Assembly: GCA_018715465.1 (NCBI GenBank)
Contig: DVLN01000077.1
Location: 1-7,331 of the forward strand
Source of the DNA: Candidatus Faecivivens stercorigallinarum
Lineage (GTDB): Bacteria > Bacillota > Clostridia > Oscillospirales > Ruminococcaceae
Direction: 5' to 3'
Length of the DNA stretch: 7,331 nt
Positions 1 to 5,088 of the stretch are shown one piece after another. Made by a program: the position numbers and the translations under genes. Within the stretch, counting starts at the first letter, position 1, and each line of letters opens with the position of its first letter. A model generated the notes under the pieces. It made no database searches and was not told the DNA's origin. It saw only the letters and a list, made by a program, of their open reading frames with translations.

Positions 1-781
1 GGACGAAACAACCCTGATTCGGGAAGGTTATTCGATCTTCCCCAGCAAGTTCGGCATGGAATCCTATGAATATCTTTGGAAGAATGCTGATCAGATTGGC
101 CGCGCCTATGGTATTACGGTTCTGATCACCGCTGTCGGTACCACTGCCAGTCTGATTATGACCGTTATGATGGCTTATCCGCTCTCAAGAAGAGAGTTTT
201 TCGGAAGAAATGTATGTGCATTCTACGTCTTCTTCACGATGCTGTTTAACGGCGGTCTGGTTCCGACCTACATCATGTACACCCGTTACCTGCACATCAA
301 GAACACCCTGTGGGCATTGCTGATCCCCTCGCTGCTGATCAGTGCCTTCTACGTCATCATGATGCGCACCTACTTTACGACCAACATCCCCGAAGCGGTT
401 ATCGAAGCAGCCCGTATTGACGGCGCAGGCGAATGGAGAATCCTGTTCACCATTGTTCTGCCGATGTCGCTGCCGATGATTGCAACGATGGCACTGCTGA
501 TCGGTCTGGGCTACTGGAACGACTGGAAAAACGGTCTGTACTATCTGACCGATAACCGTCTGTTCTCCATTCAGAACATGCTGAACAACATGCTCAAGGA
601 CGTACAGTTCCTCAAATCGGGCGCGGACGCTTCCGCTGCATCCGACGTCCTGCAGGACATGCCCAGCGTCGGTATCAAAATGGCGATCGCCGTTATTGGT
701 GCACTACCGGTCATGATTGTTTACCCCTTCTTCCAGAAGTACTTTGTCAAAGGTATCACCATCGGCGCTGTCAAAGGCTAA
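1..781 (+). CDS. Carbohydrate ABC transporter permease, MalG/YtcP (CUT1) type, 5' partial
   Basis: This is the inner-membrane permease half of a binding-protein-dependent sugar importer. The reading frame is already open at base 2 and runs in frame through the first ATG at 56, encoding residues such as REGYSIFPSKF that are typical just upstream of that point in YtcP/LplC permeases. The gene therefore starts outside the window and the ATG at 56 is internal. About 259 residues are visible; family members are about 290-300, so roughly 35-40 are missing. Counting from the Met at 56, hydrophobic segments lie near residues 18-41, 53-75, 84-106, 135-157 and 206-227. The cytoplasmic EAA loop that docks on the ATPase is clear at residues 117-139 (EAARIDGAGEWRI, then VLP). 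The protein ends in FVKGITIGAVKG, a common end for this family. A partner permease and a solute-binding protein are probably encoded nearby, outside the window. The substrate cannot be told; relatives import oligosaccharides. Confidence 0.93.
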   Translation, partial: DETTLIREGYSIFPSKFGMESYEYLWKNADQIGRAYGITVLITAVGTTASLIMTVMMAYPLSRREFFGRNVCAFYVFFTMLFNGGLVPTYIMYTRYLHIKNTLWALLIPSLLISAFYVIMMRTYFTTNIPEAVIEAARIDGAGEWRILFTIVLPMSLPMIATMALLIGLGYWNDWKNGLYYLTDNRLFSIQNMLNNMLKDVQFLKSGADASAASDVLQDMPSVGIKMAIAVIGALPVMIVYPFFQKYFVKGITIGAVKG

Positions 782-881
782 TTGGGTTCACCAACAGATA
801 TCATTGTTGCCCGAATAGTCTGTCATTTATCTGGACGGCAGGTACATCTGCAATATCCGAATCAATCCGTATTATATTTTT

Positions 882-930
882 AAGAACAAGCTGCGGTTCA
901 TCTCTCTTCCGAACCGCAGCTTGTTCTTTT
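882..930 (+). terminator. Rho-independent terminator after the sugar permease gene
   Basis: An 18-bp perfect inverted repeat pairs 882-899 with 911-928 around an 11-nt loop and runs into a T-rich tail (TTCTTTT, 924-930). It lies about 100 bases after the permease stop codon and just before the asparaginase promoter, so it insulates the two units. I see nothing recognisable in the 782-881 stretch between the stop and the stem. Confidence 0.9.
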
Positions 931-938
931 GTCCTCAC

Positions 939-966
939 TTGACAGAATTTCAAATCGGTATATAAT
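939..966 (+). promoter_or_regulatory. Sigma-70/SigA promoter for the asparaginase gene
   Basis: A perfect -35 box TTGACA (939-944) is separated by 16 bases from a perfect -10 box TATAAT (961-966). Transcription should begin near 973, leaving a leader of about 60 bases before the ATG at 1037. Both hexamers are consensus, which suggests strong and largely constitutive expression. No operator-like repeat overlaps it. Confidence 0.88.
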
Positions 967-1020
967 CAAAAGATGAATACCCGTGTCTTCCGGTTGCGGC
1001 CTTTTCGCAACAACTACACA

Positions 1021-1025
1021 AGGAG
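1021..1025 (+). promoter_or_regulatory. Ribosome binding site of the asparaginase gene
   Basis: AGGAG lies 11 bases before ATG 1037 and 5 bases before an in-frame TTG at 1031. It excludes the upstream in-frame GTG at 983, which lies only about 10 bases after the expected transcription start and has no Shine-Dalgarno sequence. Confidence 0.7.
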
Positions 1026-1036
1026 CTTTATTGTAT

Positions 1037-2035
1037 ATGAAAAAAATACTGCTGATCGCCACTGGCGGCACCATCGCCTGTAAACGTACCGACTCGGGAC
1101 TGACCCCGCTGATGACTTCTGACGATCTGATTGCCTATGTGCCACAGGCAAAAAACTTCTGTAAAACAGACGCTGTCCAGCTGCTCAACCTGGACAGCAC
1201 CAATATCCGGCCGGAGCACTGGCTGATGATGGCCCGCTGTATCCGGGAAAACTATCCCCATTACGATGGTTTTGTCATCTGCCATGGTACCGATACGATG
1301 GCGTTTACCGCTGCCGCTCTCTCTTATTTGATCCAAAATTCCCCCAAACCGGTCATCATTACCGGCGCCCAGCGGCCAATTGATATGGAGGATACCGACG
1401 CGCGGATTAATCTGCTGGACAGCCTCTGCTATGCTTCCTGCCCGGACGCGCATGGAATCAGCATCGTATTTGACGGCAATGTTATCGCGGGCACCCGTGC
1501 CCGCAAGATGCGGACAAAAAGTTACAATGCCTTTTCTTCGATCAATTTTCCCTATCTGGCCACCATCCGGGACGGCCATATTGTCCACTATATTAAAGAA
1601 GAGATCACCGGTTGTCCGGCATTTTACGACAGACTGTGCAGCAATGTTTTTCTGCTGAAACTGATTCCAGGTATGTCTCCCAGTATCCTTGCGCTGGCAG
1701 GTGAGGCAAACGATGCAGTGATTATTGAGAGCTTCGGCGTCGGCGGCCTTCCCTATGGAGAAGAAGACGGCAAAGAAAACTTTCTTTCTGTCGCCAGACG
1801 GCTGCTTGAAAACGGCAAGCTGGTGGTCATGGCCACCCAGGTGGTCCATGAAGGAAGTGACCTTGGAGTATACGCAGTCGGACGCGAAGCGGAGGAACTG
1901 GGGCTTCTGGAAACCGGTGATATGACACTGGAAGCCGCTGTCACCAAAGTCATGTGGATCCTCGGTCAGACAAGAGACCCAGATACCATCCGCTCGATGT
2001 TTACAACAACCATTGCGCACGACCGGCTGTACTGA
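1037..2035 (+). CDS. ansA: L-asparaginase, type I (cytoplasmic)
   Basis: The enzyme hydrolyses L-asparagine to L-aspartate and ammonia. From ATG 1037 the protein has 332 residues, normal for the AnsA family, with no signal peptide, so it should be cytoplasmic. The first signature, IATGGTIA, lies near residues 7-14 with the nucleophile Thr at about 12. The second signature, HGTDTM, is at about 83-88 and supplies Thr85 and Asp86. A Lys near 157 in RARKMRTK matches the conserved active-site Lys. The blocks DSTNIRPEHW and PVIITGAQRP also fit the family. An in-frame GTG at 983 would add 18 residues (SSGCGLF...) with no family resemblance and no ribosome site. A TTG at 1031 would add two residues and is better spaced from AGGAG, but MKKILLIATGG is the usual family start. 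The gene has its own promoter and is transcribed alone between two terminators. The released ammonia could feed the glutamine synthetase at 5089-7179. Confidence 0.95.
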   Translation: MKKILLIATGGTIACKRTDSGLTPLMTSDDLIAYVPQAKNFCKTDAVQLLNLDSTNIRPEHWLMMARCIRENYPHYDGFVICHGTDTMAFTAAALSYLIQNSPKPVIITGAQRPIDMEDTDARINLLDSLCYASCPDAHGISIVFDGNVIAGTRARKMRTKSYNAFSSINFPYLATIRDGHIVHYIKEEITGCPAFYDRLCSNVFLLKLIPGMSPSILALAGEANDAVIIESFGVGGLPYGEEDGKENFLSVARRLLENGKLVVMATQVVHEGSDLGVYAVGREAEELGLLETGDMTLEAAVTKVMWILGQTRDPDTIRSMFTTTIAHDRLY

Positions 2036-2071
2036 TTAAGATTTTTCAACATTCCCAACAGATTGCTGTGA

Positions 2072-2109
2072 AAAACCCGCTGTACCTTAATTGGAGGACA
2101 GCGGGTTTT
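2072..2109. terminator. Bidirectional terminator between converging genes
   Basis: A 12-bp perfect inverted repeat pairs 2072-2083 (AAAACCCGCTGT) with 2098-2109 (ACAGCGGGTTTT) around a 14-nt loop. The A-run on one side and the T-run on the other give a U-tract in either direction. It lies 36 bases after the asparaginase stop and 4 bases after the stop of the converging lipoprotein gene, so it serves both. Confidence 0.9.
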
Positions 2110-2113
2110 GATA

Positions 2114-2983
2114 TTATAAGGACGTTTTCTCTGATTCATCCAGCTGTTGGTCAGATGTTTCCGTGCCTGATGATTCAGCAGGAGTCGAATCGGTCTGTTC
2201 GGAAGATTCCGTCTCCGACTGCGTAGAGGATTCGCTGCTGGTTTCTGTAGAACTGTCCGACTGCTCTGAACTCTCAGACGAACTCTCCTGTGGCCCAAAA
2301 TCCTCTTCAATCCGATCAGGACGGAAAACATCCATTGCTTCAAATGAAGTAAAAGTCAGACTCAGTCCCGCATCGGGTACTGTCAATCCAATTGGCATAT
2401 AATCTGCCTTCCCCAGCAAAAGCGCATATCCGCCTGTATCCGTCTGCCCGGTCGCACACCAACCCTCCGCCGATTCGGTAATGGTCATGCCCTCCGGCTG
2501 GGAAAGAACTTTCAGCGTACCTGCCACCATACTCCCAAGATTGGCAGCAGGCATCGCGTCCGGCTGAATGCTGATACCCTTATAGCTGACGGTCAGATTA
2601 CCGTTTTCAACACTATCGACCGAAAAGCTCAGTCCCTCCAGATGCTCAGGTGACAGCACCTCCACCAGACAGCAATCCTCCGACCGGGTGATCTGCGCCT
2701 GTAAGGACAATACCTCCTGCTGCTCATCTATCGCCTCTCCTGAATCATCCGACGGCAGGGCGATTGCAATGTCCGCAAGCGCTGAAAAGTCACCTGAAAA
2801 AATTGACGAAACTGCTGCAGCGTCCGGCGGTCCCGGTGTCTTTTCCGCACCGCAGCCGGTCAGGATACTGCCAGCGGCGGTTACTGCCAGTATCCCTGCC
2901 GTCCACCTTCTGATCCATCTCTTTATCCGACTATTTTGCCCACAAAGTTGCCTGCAATTTTTTTTATCTTCGATGCACCCCAT
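2114..2983 (-). CDS. Putative lipoprotein with Ser/Glu/Thr-rich C-terminal tail
   Basis: This is a 289-residue protein from ATG 2983 that I cannot assign to a named family. A basic stretch (KRWIRRW, about 20-26) and a hydrophobic segment lead to the lipobox ILTGC. Cys44 should be lipidated and the protein held on the outer face of the cytoplasmic membrane. The n-region is unusually long, about 20 residues. The mature part to about residue 230 is beta-rich in appearance (for example NGNLTVSYKGISI) and holds a CC pair at 104-105 and Cys176. This is loosely like LolA-fold lipoproteins of clostridia such as the GerS type, which is a weak guess. Residues 231-289 are a disordered, acidic Ser/Glu/Thr repeat-like tail. 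GGAGG at 2994-2998 supports ATG 2983; a longer frame back to a TTG at 3154 crosses the hairpin at 3083-3115 and has no ribosome site. It is the last gene before the shared terminator. Confidence 0.82.
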   Translation of the reverse strand: MGCIEDKKNCRQLCGQNSRIKRWIRRWTAGILAVTAAGSILTGCGAEKTPGPPDAAAVSSIFSGDFSALADIAIALPSDDSGEAIDEQQEVLSLQAQITRSEDCCLVEVLSPEHLEGLSFSVDSVENGNLTVSYKGISIQPDAMPAANLGSMVAGTLKVLSQPEGMTITESAEGWCATGQTDTGGYALLLGKADYMPIGLTVPDAGLSLTFTSFEAMDVFRPDRIEEDFGPQESSSESSEQSDSSTETSSESSTQSETESSEQTDSTPAESSGTETSDQQLDESEKTSL

Positions 2984-2993
2984 TGTTGTATGC

Positions 2994-2998
2994 CCTCC
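2994..2998 (-). promoter_or_regulatory. Ribosome binding site of the lipoprotein gene
   Basis: On the minus strand GGAGG, inside a longer GGGGGAGGG run, lies 10 bases before ATG 2983. It fixes the start of the lipoprotein and argues against the extended frame beginning at 3154. Confidence 0.7.
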
Positions 2999-3012
2999 CC
3001 CGACTATGTTTG

Positions 3013-3049
3013 CTGTCAGACAGGACAACATATGCACCAGACAGGACAA
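3013..3049. repeat. Two 12-bp direct repeats, 21-bp period, upstream of the lipoprotein gene
   Basis: CAGACAGGACAA occurs exactly twice, at 3017-3028 and 3038-3049, with a 21-bp period (two helical turns). The first copy overlaps an 11-bp palindrome CTGTCAGACAG at 3013-3023. The pair lies 34-66 bases before the lipoprotein start. A minus-strand TTGACA at 3062-3067 lies just upstream, but no good -10 box sits at 16-18 bases from it. The spacing suggests a regulator bound to one DNA face. This is inference, because the repeat matches no site I know. Confidence 0.55.
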
Positions 3050-3082
3050 ATAGACCAGTCTTGTCAATAGTTGCAGCACGCA

Positions 3083-3115
3083 GAAGAGCGGGACCTGGTA
3101 AAGGCCCCGCTCTTC
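3083..3115 (-). terminator. Strong GC-rich hairpin, likely 3' end of the amt transcript
   Basis: A 10-bp perfect stem pairs 3083-3092 with 3106-3115. After one A-C mismatch, three more pairs (3094-3096 with 3102-3104) close a 5-nt loop. It lies downstream of amt on the minus strand, before the lipoprotein gene. No U-tract follows on either strand, so it is atypical as an intrinsic terminator and could instead be a processing or stabilising hairpin. Confidence 0.5.
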
Positions 3116-3164
3116 CGCTGCGCTTAAAGAATATAGGAGTTTGAAGTCTGTCAAAATGAAGGAT

Positions 3165-3178
3165 GGGCAATATTGCCC
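3165..3178. repeat. 14-bp perfect palindrome just after the amt stop codon
   Basis: GGGCAATATTGCCC is a perfect palindrome 9 bases beyond the amt stop codon. In RNA it could form only a 5-bp stem with a 4-nt loop. It may be part of the 3' end structure or a protein site; the sequence does not decide. Confidence 0.5.
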
Positions 3179-3187
3179 GGTAAATGA

Positions 3188-4912
3188 TCAGTTGTCATCC
3201 TGCAATGCGTCATATCCTTCCTCACCGGTCCGGACCTTGACGACGTTCTGCACACCATAGACAAAGATCTTACCATCACCGATATGGCCGGTATAGAGTA
3301 CCCTCTTCGCGGTTTCAATGACCCGCTCGACCGGAACCTTGCAGACAACGATCTCAACTTCGATCTTCGGCAGCAGGTTCATCTCTACCGGAACACCGCG
3401 GTAATATTCAGGTGCACCCTTCTGCATGCCGCAGCCCATTACGTTGGTGACCGTCATACCGGTGACACCAATCTGGGAGAGTGCCTGACGAAGCTGCTCA
3501 AAACGAGCCTGCTTCATGATAATATCAATTTTGGTAAACCGCATACCGGTGTCGCTGGTCATCTGCGGAACCGGGGTACTGCTGAGCTGGACGGGAACAG
3601 CAACATCCGAGGCGACATTGCCAGTCACCTGTCTGTTTTCATCCAGTGCAGAAACGATACCAGTACCGGCCTCAACAGAAGGCATAAAGTCCGCGTAAGC
3701 ACTGACCAGGCCATGTTCGGAGATATCCAGGCCGGCAATCTCTTCTTCTGCCGAGCAGCGCAGGCCAATGGTATGCTGAATCACTTTGAAAACAATTGTG
3801 ATCATGACGGCGACAAACACTGCTACAGTGACTACACCAAGAACCTGGATGCCAAAGAATTTGAACCCGCCGCCGTAGAAAACGCCGCCATCGGTTGCAA
3901 ACAGACCAGTCAGAATGGTACCCAGCGAACCGCAAACACCATGTACCGAAATCGCGCCGACCGGGTCGTCGATTTTGGCAACGCGGTCAAAGAATTCGAT
4001 TGCCAGCACAATGACAACGCCAAAAATAATGCCCATGATTGCGGCACCCAGCGGCGAAACCATATCACAGCCGGCAGTGATGCCAACCAGGCCGGCCAGA
4101 GCTGCGTTGTAAGTCATCGAGACATCCGGCTTTTTATAGCGGACCCAGGTAAAGATCAGCGTGGTGCAGCAGGCGACCGCTGCGCAGAGGTTGGTGTTGA
4201 CAAAAATCAGGGAAGCAGATTCCATTGCTGCGTCGCTGTCCATAGCGACAGTCGAACAGCCGTTGAAACCGAACCAGCAGAACCACAGGATAAAGACGCC
4301 CAGCGTCGCAATTGCGAGGTTATGACCAAGGATAGCACGAGGCTTACCGTCTTTGCCATACTTGCCAATTCGCGGCCCAAGGAGCTTGGCACCGATCAGC
4401 GCACAGATACCACCGACCATATGCACTGCGGTAGAACCGGCAAAGTCATGGAATCCAAGCTGAGACAGCCAGCCGCCGCCCCAGATCCAGTGACCGGAAA
4501 TCGGATAGATGAGCAGAGAAATAACGGCTGAATAGATACAATAAGCGGAAAATTTGGTGCGTTCCGCCATTGCACCCGAAACGATGGTCGCCGCAGTCGC
4601 GCAGAAGACAGTCTGGAAAATGACAAACGCCCACAGCGGCACACCAGCCGGCAAAATGTGAGAATAATCCGCCTGAATCGTCGGATCAAACCAACCGATG
4701 ATGCTGTTGCCTGCACCAAACATCAATCCAAATCCAATCAGCCAGAACACCGGTGTACCGATACAAAAATCCATCAGGTTTTTCATCAGGATATTGCCGG
4801 TATTTTTGGCACGGGTAAAACCCGCTTCACACATCGAAAAACCCGCTTGCATGAAGAAGACCAATGCAGCGCCCAGCAGCACCCATATGGTGTTTGCAGA
4901 AGAATACAACAT
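3188..4912 (-). CDS. amt: Ammonium transporter with fused C-terminal P-II regulatory domain
   Basis: This 574-residue membrane protein conducts ammonium/ammonia and carries its own nitrogen sensor. Residues 1 to about 400 are a complete Amt channel with many hydrophobic helices, the motif DFAGSTAVH (Asp156, His164), WFGFN (213-217), and the second pore His324 in SVHGVCG. The usual cytoplasmic tail EEEIAGLDISEHG follows at about 389-401. A linker of about 50 residues leads to a full P-II domain at 457-574. By gap-free alignment to E. coli GlnB, that domain keeps Gln39 and Lys58 for 2-oxoglutarate (Gln497, Lys516) and GDGKIF with Lys548. Lys559 stands in place of Arg101, and Arg561 matches Arg103. 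In the T-loop (EYYRGVPV) the pore-plugging Arg47 is kept as Arg505, but uridylylated Tyr51 is Val509. ATG 4912 is chosen over TTG 4918 because GGAGG lies 9 bases from the ATG and only 3 from the TTG. It lies downstream of glutamine synthetase on the same strand. Confidence 0.95.
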   Translation of the reverse strand: MLYSSANTIWVLLGAALVFFMQAGFSMCEAGFTRAKNTGNILMKNLMDFCIGTPVFWLIGFGLMFGAGNSIIGWFDPTIQADYSHILPAGVPLWAFVIFQTVFCATAATIVSGAMAERTKFSAYCIYSAVISLLIYPISGHWIWGGGWLSQLGFHDFAGSTAVHMVGGICALIGAKLLGPRIGKYGKDGKPRAILGHNLAIATLGVFILWFCWFGFNGCSTVAMDSDAAMESASLIFVNTNLCAAVACCTTLIFTWVRYKKPDVSMTYNAALAGLVGITAGCDMVSPLGAAIMGIIFGVVIVLAIEFFDRVAKIDDPVGAISVHGVCGSLGTILTGLFATDGGVFYGGGFKFFGIQVLGVVTVAVFVAVMITIVFKVIQHTIGLRCSAEEEIAGLDISEHGLVSAYADFMPSVEAGTGIVSALDENRQVTGNVASDVAVPVQLSSTPVPQMTSDTGMRFTKIDIIMKQARFEQLRQALSQIGVTGMTVTNVMGCGMQKGAPEYYRGVPVEMNLLPKIEVEIVVCKVPVERVIETAKRVLYTGHIGDGKIFVYGVQNVVKVRTGEEGYDALQDDN

Positions 4913-4921
4913 ACTCAATTC

Positions 4922-4926
4922 CCTCC
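4922..4926 (-). promoter_or_regulatory. Ribosome binding site of amt
   Basis: GGAGG on the minus strand lies 9 bases before ATG 4912. An in-frame TTG at 4918 would be only 3 bases away, so the ATG is preferred and the protein loses two residues. Confidence 0.75.
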
Positions 4927-4939
4927 AGATTATCCTCCC

Positions 4940-4958
4940 AAACGTACGCTGAACGTTT
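4940..4958. repeat. Inverted repeat AAACGT-N7-ACGTTT in the amt leader
   Basis: AAACGT (4940-4945) and ACGTTT (4953-4958) form a perfect 6-bp inverted repeat across 7 bases, extendable by CC/GG pairs beyond a 2-nt bulge. It lies between a candidate -10 box and the amt ribosome site. It may be a repressor operator or a small RNA hairpin; nothing identifies the partner. Confidence 0.5.
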
Positions 4959-4962
4959 ATGG

Positions 4963-4968
4963 AGTATA
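4963..4968 (-). promoter_or_regulatory. Candidate -10 box of an amt promoter
   Basis: TATACT on the minus strand (within ATTATACTCC) is a 5/6 match to the -10 consensus, about 50 bases before the amt start. At 16-17 bases upstream there are only A-rich sequences (AAAAC), so no -35 box is visible. If real, the promoter would be weak or activator-dependent. The upstream region is taken up by the paired hairpins. Confidence 0.35.
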
Positions 4969-4974
4969 ATTAGT

Positions 4975-5058
4975 TTCCGGTATCTGTTTTTATGCCGGAA
5001 TTCACAAAGGCGTAAACCAGTCCCTTTGGGATAAAGGGATGGTTCACGCCTTTGTGAA
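4975..5058. other. Two abutting hairpins between glutamine synthetase and amt
   Basis: The long hairpin pairs 5001-5019 with 5040-5058 (19 pairs, one T/C mismatch that is G-U in RNA). After a bulged G at 5020 it continues with 7 pairs (5021-5027 with 5033-5039) and a 5-nt loop, about 26 pairs in all. Directly next to it, 4975-4983 pairs with 4992-5000 (9 pairs, one wobble) around an 8-nt loop. The structure begins 30 bases after the glutamine synthetase stop. No U-tract follows on the minus strand, so simple intrinsic termination is not assured. It may terminate, attenuate or stabilise the glutamine synthetase message. Confidence 0.65.
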
Positions 5059-5088
5059 CAATATAAGATTTTACGCCCTCAGATGCAA

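Noticed and set aside
1028..2020. A 330-codon open frame on the minus strand opposite asparaginase
   Set aside because: It is a mirror of the asparaginase gene. The translation has no recognisable motif and no ribosome site, while the plus strand encodes a complete enzyme.
2985..2992. CATACAAC before the lipoprotein start as a sporulation SigE-like -10 box
   Set aside because: It touches the start codon and lies downstream of the ribosome binding site, so a transcript from it would lack the leader.
2984..3154. Extension of the lipoprotein gene back to a TTG at 3154
   Set aside because: The extra 57 residues cross the hairpin at 3083-3115 and the direct repeats, have no ribosome site, and would put the lipoprotein signal deep inside the protein. 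GGAGG before ATG 2983 decides the start.
3130..3154. Minus-strand promoter TTGACA (3149-3154) with TATATT (3130-3135)
   Set aside because: Both boxes look good but are only 13 bases apart, too close for a normal sigma-A promoter.
3542..3544. Internal ATG at the start of the P-II domain that could yield a free P-II protein
   Set aside because: The codon is in frame at residue 457, but the bases before it on the minus strand hold no Shine-Dalgarno sequence, so separate translation is not supported.
3284..4531. A 415-codon open frame on the plus strand opposite amt
   Set aside because: It lies wholly inside the amt coding region in antisense. Its translation is rich in Arg, Asn, His and Asp with no domain, and the amt frame has strong conserved motifs.
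4940..5000. ANTAR-type tandem hairpin attenuator before amt
   Set aside because: Such elements have two stems each with a 6-nt loop bearing A at position 1 and G at 4. The loops here are 8 and 7 nt and do not fit.
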